This document shows, in pieces, positions 35,098 through 43,940 of a stretch of DNA of 64,000 nucleotides. Every line of letters begins with the position of its first letter. Position 1 is the first letter of the stretch. The translations under genes were made by a program, and so were the position numbers. This DNA comes from Microbacterium sp. zg-Y625. GTDB lineage: Bacteria; Actinomycetota; Actinomycetes; Actinomycetales; Microbacteriaceae. The stretch is taken from the NCBI RefSeq assembly GCF_030246925.1, contig NZ_CP126740.1:248001-312000 (forward strand), in the 5' to 3' direction. Below the pieces are notes generated by a model that made no database searches, had not been told where the DNA came from, and was given only the letters and a program-made list of their open reading frames with translations.

Positions 35098-37050
35098 CTA
35101 CCGCAGCTCGACGGTGGCGCCGGCGTTGTTGAGCACCACGATCGCGGTGATCGCCGGGTGCCCCGCGGCGGCGATCTTCCCGCGGTCGAATCGAAGCAGC
35201 GGCGTGCCCTCGCTCACCCGCTGGCCCTTCTCGACCAGCGTCTGGAACCCGTCGCCCTTCATCGCCACGGTGTCGATGCCCACGTGGATGAGCAGCTCCG
35301 TGCCGTCGCCCAGCACGAGCGCGATGGCGTGGCCGGTGTCGAACGTCGCCCCCACCGTGGCGGCGGCCGGTGCGATGACGGTGTCACCCGTCGGCTCGAC
35401 GGCGACGCCCGGGCCCATGAGCCCATCGGCGAAGGTGGGGTCGGGCACGTCCGACAGCGGCACGACCCGGCCGGCGACGGGCTGACGCAGCCGCAGGGTG
35501 GTGGGGCGGGCGTCGGTCAGCACACCGCCGCCGCCTGCGTCCAGGGGAGCCGCGGCGGACGTCGAGGCCCGCTCAGGCGAGGCGCCGGACGGCACCTGCG
35601 CGCGCCCCGAGATGAGGCCCTCCATGGCATCCTTCACGAACTGCACGTTCAGCCCGTAGACGACCTGCACGGCCTTGCCGCCGGGCTTCATGGTGCCGGC
35701 GGCACCGGCACGCTTGAGTGCGGTGTCGTCGACCTTGCTGACGTCGGCGACCTCCATGCGCAGGCGCGTCGCGCAGTTGTCGAGCTCGACGATGTTCTCC
35801 TTGCCGCCGAGGGCGTCGATGAAGCGGGCGCCGGTGACGAGGTAGGCGTCGTCCTTGCCGCCGCGGGTGTCGTACTCGGTGTCCTCCTCGAGGATCTCGT
35901 CGTCCTCGCGGCCCGGGGTCTTCAGGTTGAAGCGCTTGATGAAGAAGTAGAAGACACCGAAGTAGATGAGGAACCAGAACACGCCCATGACCGGGATGAG
36001 CCAGGGGTTCTCTGCCATGGGGTTCGTCCAGTTGAGCACCAGGTCGATGAAGCCGCCCGAGAATCCGAAGCCCATCCGCACCGGCAGGATCGCGCTGATC
36101 ACCATCGAGATGCCCATGAAGAGCGCGTGCACGATGTAGAGCACGGGGGCGAGGAACATGAAGGCGAACTCGAGCGGCTCGGTGACGCCGACGAAGAACG
36201 AGGCGAAGGCGCCCGAGAGCAGGATGCCGTAGGCGAGCTTCTTGCGCGTCGTCTTGGCCGTCAGGTACATCGCGAGCGCGGCGCCCGGCAGGCCGAACAT
36301 CATCACGGGGAAGAAGCCCGTCATGTACTGGCCGGTGACGCCGTACGTGCCCTCACCGGCGAGGAAGTTGTTGAGGTCGTTGATGCCGGCGACGTCGAAC
36401 CAGAACACCGAGTTCAGAGCGTGGTGCAGGCCCACCGGGATGAGCAGGCGGTTGAAGAACCCGTAGATGCCCGCGCCGAGGGGGCCGAGCGTCACGATCC
36501 ACTCGCCGAACCCGACGAGCCCGCCGTAGACGAACGGCCAGACGAAGAACAGCACGATCGCCAGCACGAGCGAGAAGCCGGCGGTCACGATCGCCACCGA
36601 GCGCTTGCCGGAGAAGAACGACAGCGCGTCGGGGAGCTTGGTGTCCTTGAACCGGTCGTAGCACCACGCGCCGATGAGACCGCAGATGATGCCGACGAAC
36701 ACGTTCTGCACGCGCAGGAACGCGGGGTCCACCTCATTGACGTCGCCCACGCCGGTGAACAGCAGCACCGTCTCGGGCTTGAGCAGGGTGGTCACCACCA
36801 GCCACGACACCAGGCCCGCGAGGGCCGCGGTGCCATCGGCCTTCGTGGCCATGCCGATCGACACGCCGACCGCGAACAGCAGGGCGATGTTGTCGAGGAG
36901 GGCGCCGCCGGCCGCGCTCAGGAACGCGGAGGCGATGTTGGCCCCCGCGGCCGAGGTGATCCAGTAACCGATGCCCGAGAGGATCGCCGCCACCGGCAGC
37001 ACGGCCACCGGGAGCATGATCGATCGGCCGAGCCGCTGCATGAACCTCAC
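35098..37050 (-). CDS. PTS EIICBA permease, glucose/N-acetylglucosamine family
   Basis: The 650-residue protein imports and phosphorylates a hexose. EIIC occupies about residues 1-385 with the motif GVTEPLEFAF. EIIB follows with its phosphocysteine in ELDNCATRLR, and EIIA is at the C-terminus with its phosphohistidine in ELLIHVGIDT. All three are fused, as in NagE and some PtsG. The start is best read as GTG 37050 because GGAGG (37060-37056) lies exactly 5 nt upstream; the ATG at 37062 overlaps that site and lacks its own. Glucose or GlcNAc specificity cannot be decided. Confidence 0.88.
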   Translation of the reverse strand: MRFMQRLGRSIMLPVAVLPVAAILSGIGYWITSAAGANIASAFLSAAGGALLDNIALLFAVGVSIGMATKADGTAALAGLVSWLVVTTLLKPETVLLFTGVGDVNEVDPAFLRVQNVFVGIICGLIGAWCYDRFKDTKLPDALSFFSGKRSVAIVTAGFSLVLAIVLFFVWPFVYGGLVGFGEWIVTLGPLGAGIYGFFNRLLIPVGLHHALNSVFWFDVAGINDLNNFLAGEGTYGVTGQYMTGFFPVMMFGLPGAALAMYLTAKTTRKKLAYGILLSGAFASFFVGVTEPLEFAFMFLAPVLYIVHALFMGISMVISAILPVRMGFGFSGGFIDLVLNWTNPMAENPWLIPVMGVFWFLIYFGVFYFFIKRFNLKTPGREDDEILEEDTEYDTRGGKDDAYLVTGARFIDALGGKENIVELDNCATRLRMEVADVSKVDDTALKRAGAAGTMKPGGKAVQVVYGLNVQFVKDAMEGLISGRAQVPSGASPERASTSAAAPLDAGGGGVLTDARPTTLRLRQPVAGRVVPLSDVPDPTFADGLMGPGVAVEPTGDTVIAPAAATVGATFDTGHAIALVLGDGTELLIHVGIDTVAMKGDGFQTLVEKGQRVSEGTPLLRFDRGKIAAAGHPAITAIVVLNNAGATVELR

Positions 37051-37233
37051 ATCTGCCTCCATCACGGGTTGGGCGAACAGGACATGCCGATGCGCGGCAC
37101 GCGGATCATCCAAGCGTATCCGGGCTCGCCACCTCAACCCTCTGCGACGTGACGATCCCGCCCGCGCACCGCCCGCGTCGAGGCGCGCTGCTCGGGCGCG
37201 ACCCGACCGCCGGGCGTGGCCGGCTCGATCGTC

Positions 37234-38427
37234 CTAGGCCGCGTCGGAGCCGGCGGCCCGTTCGTCGAGCGCGCGCCCGATCCGCGACACCGCCTCGCGC
37301 AGAAGCGGTCGCGGCAGCGCGAACACGAATCGGACGTGCCCGACTGCGGCCTGCCCGCAGGCGGCACCGTCGGTCATGGCGACACGGGCGTGCCCGCGGA
37401 ACCACTCGCCGAGATCGCCCTCGATGCCGTACGCGCGGAAGTCGATGAGCGCGATGTACGTGCCCTCGGGCAGGATCATCCGCGCCCTCGGCGCGTGCTC
37501 GGCGAGCAGGTCGGCCAGCAGGTGGCGGTTGCCGTCGAGGTAGCCCCGTACGTCCTCGAGCCACCCGGCCCCTGCCCTGTACGCCGTGGTGTTCGCCAGC
37601 GCCCCGAGGGTGGAGGTCCCGTGCCCCGCCCAGGGTCCGAACGTCTCCCAGGCGTCGGCGTCGGTGTCGTTGGAGAGGATCACCTGCGCGCACTTCAGCC
37701 CTGCCAGGTTCCACGCCTTCGACGCGGATGCCGCGGTGAGGGTGTGCGCGGCGGCGGCGTCCGACACCGAGGCGTAGGGAACGTGCGTGGCCGGCCGGTA
37801 CACGAGCGGGGCGTGGATCTCGTCCGAGAACACCCTGCCCCCCTTGGCCGCCACCACCTCCGACAGCGCGACGAGCTCGTCACGGCGGAACACGGTGCCG
37901 AGCGGATTGTGCGGGTTGCACACCACCACCATGCCGGCGCCGTCGTCGAAGGCGCGGCCGATGGCGTCGAGGTCCATCGTCATGCGCCCGTCGATCTCGA
38001 CGCTCGGCACCTCGATGACCTCGCGCCCATGCAGCTGGGGCACGAAGAGGAACGGCATGTATGCCGGGGTCGGCACGATGATCGCACTGCCGGGCCGGGT
38101 GAACTTCTCGATCGCGAGCTCGAAGGCGGCGATGACGTCGGGCACGTGGTGCACGCGCTCGGCGGGCACGGCCCAGCCGTACGTGTCGGCGTACCAGTCC
38201 GCCGTCGCCGCGGCCATGTCGCCGGCGACCTGCGCGGGCAGGTAGCCGGTGAGCCCGCGGTCCAGCGCCCCGGTGAGGGTGTCGTTGATCGCGGGGGCGA
38301 GCCCGAAGTCCATCTCGGCGACGAACGCGCCGATGGTGTCGGGGAATGTCGTCCATTTGACGCTGCCGGCGGCGCGCAGGTCGTCCTCGGTGATGGCGTC
38401 GAAGTCGGGGTGCCCAGGCGTGCTCAT
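37234..38427 (-). CDS. patB: PLP-dependent aminotransferase, MalY/PatB cystathionine beta-lyase type
   Basis: This 397-residue fold-type I PLP enzyme carries the Schiff-base lysine in TAASASKAWNLAGLK, and VVCNPHNPLGTVF with SDEIHAPLVY are the usual PLP-pocket segments. PatB/MalY enzymes split cystathionine or related C-S bonds to thiol, pyruvate and ammonia. It overlaps the thioesterase gene by 4 bp, so they form an operon. The 183 bp to the PTS gene show no feature apart from that gene's ribosome site. Confidence 0.87.
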   Translation of the reverse strand: MSTPGHPDFDAITEDDLRAAGSVKWTTFPDTIGAFVAEMDFGLAPAINDTLTGALDRGLTGYLPAQVAGDMAAATADWYADTYGWAVPAERVHHVPDVIAAFELAIEKFTRPGSAIIVPTPAYMPFLFVPQLHGREVIEVPSVEIDGRMTMDLDAIGRAFDDGAGMVVVCNPHNPLGTVFRRDELVALSEVVAAKGGRVFSDEIHAPLVYRPATHVPYASVSDAAAAHTLTAASASKAWNLAGLKCAQVILSNDTDADAWETFGPWAGHGTSTLGALANTTAYRAGAGWLEDVRGYLDGNRHLLADLLAEHAPRARMILPEGTYIALIDFRAYGIEGDLGEWFRGHARVAMTDGAACGQAAVGHVRFVFALPRPLLREAVSRIGRALDERAAGSDAA

Positions 38428-38897
38428 GTCGTGGGCAGCTTCACCGCGCCGGTGCCCGGGTGCTCGTGCGGCATGCGGTCGCGGTCGTACGTGATGTCGG
38501 TGAAGCCGTGCGGCTTGGGCTTGCCGTCGTCGTCCAGGCTCACGAACACGATCTTCTCGATCGTGAGGATGCGCTGGCGGGTGATCATGTTGCGCACCAC
38601 CGCGCGCATGGTCAGCGACGTGCGGCCGAAGTGGGTCGCGGTGAGTCCCATCTCGACGAGATCGCCCTGCAGGGCCGAGGCCTCGAAGTTGATCTCGGAG
38701 ATGAACTTCGTCACCACGCGGTAGTTGCCGAGCTGGATGATGGCGTAGATCGCCGCTTCCTCATCGATCCAGCGCAGCAGGCTGCCGCCGAAGAGCGTGC
38801 CGTTGGCGTTGAGATCCTCGGGCCGCACCCACTTGCGGGTGTGGAAGTTCACGCCCTCCTCCGACCAGTACCAGGCAGATTCATCCGTGCTCGTCAT
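38424..38897 (-). CDS. Hotdog-fold acyl-CoA thioesterase
   Basis: The 157-residue protein resembles YciA/BACH-type thioesterases: NANGTLFGGSLLRWIDEEAAIYA is the hotdog helix with its catalytic Asp region, and NFEASALQGDLVEMG follows. It hydrolyses acyl-CoA. TAGCGT on its strand (38909-38904) ends 6 nt before the ATG, so it is probably translated from a leaderless message. Confidence 0.85.
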   Translation of the reverse strand: MTSTDESAWYWSEEGVNFHTRKWVRPEDLNANGTLFGGSLLRWIDEEAAIYAIIQLGNYRVVTKFISEINFEASALQGDLVEMGLTATHFGRTSLTMRAVVRNMITRQRILTIEKIVFVSLDDDGKPKPHGFTDITYDRDRMPHEHPGTGAVKLPTT

Positions 38898-38903
38898 GCT
38901 TCC

Positions 38904-38909
38904 ACGCTA
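38904..38909 (-). promoter_or_regulatory. -10 box of a probable leaderless transcript (thioesterase)
   Basis: The same hexamer and the same 6-nt spacing to the start codon occur at the GH13 gene (23394-23399). Confidence 0.5.
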
Positions 38910-39020
38910 CGCCCTGTCGCCTTCGTGAGGCTGTCCTCCGCCGGGCGGACGTGCCATGCTCTGGGGTGGGTTGTCACCCCTGCGTCTTCACGCAGGTGGT
39001 GCAAGCGTCGGGGGGCGTGC

Positions 39021-40121
39021 ATGAGAATCTTCGTCATTGCGGAGTCCGCCGTCACGAACTCGCTGGGGCGCGCGATCAGTCTCGCAGTCGTCGGGTCAGA
39101 GCGCGCCACCACCGAGTTGTGGGCGGTGGACGACGGGCCGGTGTGGACCGGTGCACGGCACTTCGACCTGGACATCCGGGGCTTCGACGGCAGGGACCCC
39201 GCTGCACTCATCGCCCGCATCCGGGAGGCCGCTGCCGACGAACCGGTGCTGGTGTGGATATCCAAGGGCATCTCCCCGCTGGACCGCATCGCCTCCGCTC
39301 TGGCGGGGCGGGCGAACACGGTCGTCATCGCCGACTTCGACGATGACGACGTGAGCCTCATGCGCGAGCAGGTGGCGAAATCGTGGAAGACGGCCGTCCA
39401 CCTCAACGTGCTGCACCGCAAATCGCCGACGCAGGTGCGCAGGGCGCAGGCCCGCACCGCGCGCGCAGCGGACGGCTACACGTTCTCCAGCCGCACGCTC
39501 GAGCACACCTACCTGGCGCGCGACCTCGCCCGGCGGTCGTCCGCGATCGTGCCGCACGCCCGTCCCGATGCCTGGCTCGTCGCCGAGCGCGAGGGGCGCG
39601 CCGCCGGCCCGCTGCGGCTCGCATATCTCGGCACGGTGCGTCCGCACAAAGGCGCCGACAAGGTGCTCGCCCTCGTGGAGGCGATGCCCGAGATCCACTT
39701 CTCGAGCTTCTCGGGTTCGTTCCGCCCCGCCGGCGGGGGAGCGACGTGGCATTCGATCGGTGCGGAGGCCGCACTGTCAGACGTGTACGCCGACATCGAC
39801 TTCACGCTGGTGCCCCAGGACCCCTCCAGCAGCGCGGCCCGCAACCAGCTCCCCTCGAAGATCGTCGAGGCTGCCGTCTTCGGCGTGGCGGTGGTCGCCA
39901 CGCCCACCCCCGTCATCGAGGAGTACTGCGCGGGGGCGTATGTGCCGATCGAGGACTGGAGCGACCCTCAGGAGGTCGCGCGCCGCATTCGGGCGGCAGA
40001 CCCCGTCGCGCTGGGAGCGGCCATCCGCCGGGTGTTCGTCGACCGGTTCTCGGCCGCCGTGTCCGGTGCCGCGCTCGGCCGGCTGCTGGAGGAGGTGCCG
40101 GTGCACGCGCCCTCGCGGTAG
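39021..40121 (+). CDS. Glycosyltransferase, GT4-like
   Basis: The 366-residue protein has a C-terminal GT-B donor domain: LAYLGTVRPHKGADKVLALVEAM, then NQLPSKIVEAAVFGVAVVATPTPVIEEY, the region that holds the nucleotide-sugar. The N-terminal half is less conserved. It opens the exopolysaccharide region and faces convergently towards the CDP-sugar genes. Upstream, an 18-nt hairpin at 38979-38996 precedes its weak GGGGG ribosome site. Acceptor and sugar are unknown. Confidence 0.75.
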   Translation: MRIFVIAESAVTNSLGRAISLAVVGSERATTELWAVDDGPVWTGARHFDLDIRGFDGRDPAALIARIREAAADEPVLVWISKGISPLDRIASALAGRANTVVIADFDDDDVSLMREQVAKSWKTAVHLNVLHRKSPTQVRRAQARTARAADGYTFSSRTLEHTYLARDLARRSSAIVPHARPDAWLVAEREGRAAGPLRLAYLGTVRPHKGADKVLALVEAMPEIHFSSFSGSFRPAGGGATWHSIGAEAALSDVYADIDFTLVPQDPSSSAARNQLPSKIVEAAVFGVAVVATPTPVIEEYCAGAYVPIEDWSDPQEVARRIRAADPVALGAAIRRVFVDRFSAAVSGAALGRLLEEVPVHAPSR

Positions 40122-40148
40122 CGACGCGTGCACCGATGACCGGTCACT

Positions 40149-41453
40149 TCACGCGGGCACCCGCGCTGCGGGCAGCTCCGCAGCCTGCTCGGCCCGCAGC
40201 CGGTCGACGAGCCTGCCCTCGGGCAGCTCGACGTCGGCGTAGGTCAGGACGGCATCCTTCGGGATGTCACGCACCGTTCGGCATCCCTCGGCCACCCCGA
40301 TGGGGAGCAGGTCCTCATCGGCCGTGACGTCCGCCCGCTCCGCCACTCCATAGGTGTGGTACCCGCCCAGACCGTCGATGACGGTGCCCGCAGGCAGATC
40401 CTCCTTGGCCACGGCGACCACCTCGACGGTGGGCGCGCCCAGCGGCTGCAGGGTGACATCGCGCAAGAGCACCGCGCGGGCAACCGTGTTCGGCACCTCG
40501 AAGTGGCAGAGGTGGTACGGCGTGTAGAAGCTGTAGAGCGGCCCTTCGCCGAGCTTGTACAGATTCAGGTAGTGCCGCTGCTTCGGGTCGTCGTGGGTGG
40601 CCAGGACGAACACCCCCGGCCCGGGCTGGGCGCCCACGACGTAGTCGACGACGCCGCCGCGGCGCTCGAGGTCCGCCACGTCGTACGCCCCGGTGAGCTC
40701 GTCGACGTGGCCATGGTGGTCCGCTCCCCGCATGCCGCGCCGTTCGACGGTCATGCCGGTCGCATTCGCGACGATCGCCTGTTCGAACGACACCTTGGTG
40801 CCGTCGGCGAAGCTCGTGACCATGTAGGGGTCCTGACCCCATTTGGCGGCGAAGGCGGCCTGGGTCGTGGGGGTGCGGTATTCGTCCTGCAGACCCTTGA
40901 TGTTGCCGCAGACGAGGGGACGCAGGCCGAGGCCCCGCACGAAGCGGACGAGGTTCATCTCGACTCCGGGCTGGTCCCCGTCGCATCCGGTGAGGATCAC
41001 CCCGGCATCCTTCGCGCGACGGTGCAGGATCGGGCCGACCGTGCCGTCCACCTCGGCGTTCATCAGCACGATGTCCTTCTGCGCGCCGATGGCGTCCACC
41101 ACCACGTGGCAGCCGTACTCGACGGCTCCGGTGGCCTCGATCACGGCGTCGACGGATGCCGCGTGGTTCGCGGCGCGGAAGTCGCTCGTGACCGCGACCG
41201 CCCCCGCGGCGACCGCGGCATCGACCTCCGCGGCGGTCGTCGCGCGCCGGACATCGGTGACCCCGGCCTCGTGCAGGGCGGCCTCGGCCTTTTCCAGCGT
41301 GCGGTTGACCACGACGCTCACGCGCATACCCGGCACGCTGTTCGTGATCTGGTTGATGAGCCCCCGTCCCATGAAGCCGGCGCCGACGACGGCGACCCCG
41401 ATGGGGCGCCCCTCGGCCTCGCGCTGCTGCAGGGCGGTGTCGATGATGATCAT
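40149..41453 (-). CDS. NAD(P)-dependent oxidoreductase with C-terminal SAF domain
   Basis: The 434-residue protein starts with a Rossmann fold (VAVVGAGFMGRG near residue 20). It then has a homoserine-dehydrogenase-like middle part, and a C-terminal SAF/antifreeze-type domain (EVVAVAKEDLPAGTVIDG). Such proteins recur in CDP-sugar and surface polysaccharide clusters, but their reaction is not established to my knowledge. Its ATG overlaps the epimerase-like gene by 4 bp, so it is the last gene of the rfbF operon. The ORF can be extended far upstream, but the overlap and the GAGFMG start argue for 41453. Confidence 0.75.
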   Translation of the reverse strand: MIIIDTALQQREAEGRPIGVAVVGAGFMGRGLINQITNSVPGMRVSVVVNRTLEKAEAALHEAGVTDVRRATTAAEVDAAVAAGAVAVTSDFRAANHAASVDAVIEATGAVEYGCHVVVDAIGAQKDIVLMNAEVDGTVGPILHRRAKDAGVILTGCDGDQPGVEMNLVRFVRGLGLRPLVCGNIKGLQDEYRTPTTQAAFAAKWGQDPYMVTSFADGTKVSFEQAIVANATGMTVERRGMRGADHHGHVDELTGAYDVADLERRGGVVDYVVGAQPGPGVFVLATHDDPKQRHYLNLYKLGEGPLYSFYTPYHLCHFEVPNTVARAVLLRDVTLQPLGAPTVEVVAVAKEDLPAGTVIDGLGGYHTYGVAERADVTADEDLLPIGVAEGCRTVRDIPKDAVLTYADVELPEGRLVDRLRAEQAAELPAARVPA

Positions 41454-42022
41454 GTCGTGTCGCCCGAGACGGCGGCGAGTTCTTGCGGCGACCAGCTCTC
41501 CAGCAGCGGCCAGGACAGGTCCTTCGTCGACGCGTCCGCGACGGGGAGCGGCCAGGAGAGCCCCAGCGCCGGATCGTCGTGGCGCAGGCCCCGCTCGGCG
41601 CCGGGTGCGTATGCCCCGCTCACCATGTAGGTCACCTCGGTCTCGTCGACCAGGGTCTGGTAGCCGTGGGCGAAGTAGGCCGGGACGAAGAGGGCACGCC
41701 GGTTGTCGGCGGTGAGTTCGACCGAGACGTGCTGCAGGCGGGTGGGTGAGCCCCACCGCATGTCGACGATCGTGTCGACGATCGCTCCTCGTGTGCAGCG
41801 GATGAGCTTGCTCTCGGGGTGGGGTGCCACCTGGAAGTGCATGCCGCGCAGCGTCCCGGCGCGGTGGTTGAACGAGATGTTGGCCTGCTCCACGTGCGGA
41901 TTCAGCCCTGCCCGGACGAACTCCTCGCGATCGAACGACCGGGCGAAGAAGCCCCGGTCGTCCTGCCGCGGCTCGAGGTCGATGATCGCCACGCCGGCGA
42001 TCGGGGTGGGGGTGAGGATCAC
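41450..42022 (-). CDS. dTDP-4-dehydrorhamnose 3,5-epimerase family protein
   Basis: The 190-residue cupin protein carries the RfbC/RmlC pattern: RGFFARSFDREEF, LRGMHFQ (catalytic His), IRCTRGAIVDTIVDMR and VPAYFAHGYQTL. It starts with GTG overlapping the preceding stop by 4 bp. Because the neighbouring nucleotidyltransferase makes CDP-glucose, it probably acts on a CDP-4-keto-deoxy sugar rather than on dTDP-4-keto-rhamnose. Confidence 0.85.
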   Translation of the reverse strand: MILTPTPIAGVAIIDLEPRQDDRGFFARSFDREEFVRAGLNPHVEQANISFNHRAGTLRGMHFQVAPHPESKLIRCTRGAIVDTIVDMRWGSPTRLQHVSVELTADNRRALFVPAYFAHGYQTLVDETEVTYMVSGAYAPGAERGLRHDDPALGLSWPLPVADASTKDLSWPLLESWSPQELAAVSGDTT

Positions 42023-43044
42023 GGCATCCTCCAGAAGAGTTCGTCGTCCACCTGGCCGGTGCGCCGCAGGTAGTCGAGCTGGGCCAGTCGGGTGAAGCCC
42101 CGGCTGAGGAACAGGTCGGCGTCGAGATCCACGGCCTCGAACACCGACAGCAGCTGCTCGACACCCGTGCGCGCGTTCCAGGCGCACTCGAAGCCGGGAA
42201 GCACCTCGCGGATGCGGTCGAACGAGACCCGGTAGCTGCGGTTGTCGCCGCCGCTGGCGCCGAAGCTCAGCTCGGCCTCGGGGAGAGCGTCGCCGATGAT
42301 TTCGGCGATCTCCCGCACCTGGTAGTTCTGCTCGTCGGATCCGACGTTGTAGATCTGACCCCTGACCGCGTCGGCGGGGGCCTCGAGGGTCATCCGTATC
42401 GCCCGGGCGATGTCCAGCGCGTGCACGAGCGGACGCCAGGGCGTGCCGTCGCTGGTCATCGCGATGCGCCTCGTCGTCCACGCGAGACCCGCGAGGTTGT
42501 TGAGCACGAGATCGAAGCGCATGCGCGGTGACGCACCGAACGCCGTCGCGTTGCGCAGGAAGGTCGGGCTGAAGGACGCGTCGGCCATCGGCCGCACATC
42601 GCGCTCGACCATCGCCTTGCACTCGGCGTAGACGGTCTGCGGGTCGATCGGCGAGCTCTCGTCGACGACGCCCTCGGCGACGCCGTAGACGCTGCAGGAC
42701 GACATGTAGACGAACCGCCCCACACCGGCCTCTTTCGCGAGGGTGGCCAGCCGCACGGAGCCCCCGTGGTTGATGCTGCGTGTCAACGCGGGGTTGAACT
42801 CCCCGAGGGGGTCGTTCGACAGCTCCGCCATGTGGACCACCGCGTCGACACCGCGCAGGTCGTCGGCCGTGAGCCGGCGGACGTCTTGCACCAGGGTCTT
42901 CGGCGTGAAGTCGACGCCGTTGTAGAGCCAGCCCGCCTTGTAGAAGCCGGTATCCACCGCGACGACGTCGTGTCCGGCGTGGGCGAGTTCGGGTGCCAGC
43001 ACCGAGCCGAGGTATCCCTCGGTGCCCGTGACCATCACCTTCAC
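42019..43044 (-). CDS. NAD-dependent epimerase/dehydratase (extended SDR)
   Basis: The 341-residue protein has the extended SDR pattern: VTGTEGYLGSVLA (NAD loop), HMAELSNDPL, SSCSVYGVAEG, and the active-site tyrosine in YAECK, where the usual YxxxK reads YAECK. It modifies a nucleotide sugar. The start is taken as GTG 43044, 1 nt after the rfbF stop; ATG 43035 is also possible. No separate CDP-glucose 4,6-dehydratase (rfbG) is seen in the window, so this enzyme or a gene elsewhere must provide that step. Confidence 0.82.
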   Translation of the reverse strand: MKVMVTGTEGYLGSVLAPELAHAGHDVVAVDTGFYKAGWLYNGVDFTPKTLVQDVRRLTADDLRGVDAVVHMAELSNDPLGEFNPALTRSINHGGSVRLATLAKEAGVGRFVYMSSCSVYGVAEGVVDESSPIDPQTVYAECKAMVERDVRPMADASFSPTFLRNATAFGASPRMRFDLVLNNLAGLAWTTRRIAMTSDGTPWRPLVHALDIARAIRMTLEAPADAVRGQIYNVGSDEQNYQVREIAEIIGDALPEAELSFGASGGDNRSYRVSFDRIREVLPGFECAWNARTGVEQLLSVFEAVDLDADLFLSRGFTRLAQLDYLRRTGQVDDELFWRMP

Positions 43045-43045
43045 G

Positions 43046-43873
43046 TCAGGACCACACCTTCCATGGCGCCCGGTCGGTGTCCCAGAGCTGGTTGAGCTCG
43101 GTCCAGTCACGGTAGGTGTCCATGCCCATCCAGAACCCGTCGTGGCGGTACACGCCCATCTGGCCGTCCGCGGCGAGCGTCTGCAGCGGCTTCTTCTCCA
43201 GCAGCAGGTCGGGGTCGTCGTCGAGATAGGTGTCCACCATCTCTCGACGGAACCCGAAGAACCCGCCCGACACCCACCCGTCGGCCATGGTCGGCTTCTC
43301 GTTGAACTCCGTCACCTCATCGCCGTCGACATGCATCTCGCCGAAGCGGCTCGTGGGGTGGACGCCCGTGACGGTGCCGATCTTGCCGCTCGCGACGTGC
43401 TGCCGGTACAGCGCGTCGAGGTCGACGTTCCCGATGCCATCGCCGTAGGTCATCATGTAGAACGGCTGGTCGAGGTACTGCCGCACCCGCTTCACCCGGG
43501 CGCCGGTGCCCGTCAGCAGCCCCGTCTCCACGAGCGTCACCTCCCAGTCCTCGGAGGGGGTGTGACCGTGCCAGTCCACCGCTTCGTCGCCGCCGCCCAG
43601 GCGCACGGTGAAGTCACGCTCGAACTTGCCGTAGTCGAGGAAGAAACGGCGGATCAGGTCGCCCTTGTACCCGAGGCACAGGATGAAGCGGCGGAATCCG
43701 GCCGCTTCATACGTCTTCATGATGTGCCAGAGGATCGGCTTGCCCCCGATGTCGATCAGGGGCTTGGGCAGCTTCTCGCTCGCCTCCCGGATGCGGGTTC
43801 CCATGCCCCCGCAGAGGATGACGACGGGAACATCTGCTTTCGGGGGCACTTCGGTTGTCGGTTCAGCCGCCAT
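43046..43873 (-). CDS. rfbF: Glucose-1-phosphate cytidylyltransferase
   Basis: The 275-residue protein makes CDP-glucose from CTP and glucose-1-phosphate. Family marks are VVILCGGMGTRIRE (nucleotide loop), KPLIDIGGKPILWHIMK, and MTYGDGIGNVDLDAL. The start at ATG 43873 has a GAGGAG site 9 nt upstream; ATG 43894 has none. It is first in a four-gene operon (rfbF, epimerase, RfbC-like, SAF oxidoreductase) that should make a deoxy CDP-sugar for the surface polysaccharide. Confidence 0.9.
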   Translation of the reverse strand: MAAEPTTEVPPKADVPVVILCGGMGTRIREASEKLPKPLIDIGGKPILWHIMKTYEAAGFRRFILCLGYKGDLIRRFFLDYGKFERDFTVRLGGGDEAVDWHGHTPSEDWEVTLVETGLLTGTGARVKRVRQYLDQPFYMMTYGDGIGNVDLDALYRQHVASGKIGTVTGVHPTSRFGEMHVDGDEVTEFNEKPTMADGWVSGGFFGFRREMVDTYLDDDPDLLLEKKPLQTLAADGQMGVYRHDGFWMGMDTYRDWTELNQLWDTDRAPWKVWS

Positions 43874-43940
43874 GTCGGCGCGCTCCTCTCTCATATGGTC
43901 GGCGTCGCCGGCGACCGGGGTGTCATCGCGATGGCGATGG

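Noticed and set aside
40125..40155. Hairpin between the convergent glycosyltransferase and SAF genes
   Set aside because: Only 6-bp CGCGTG/CACGCG arms, and the right arm runs into the stop codon of the SAF gene; too weak to call.
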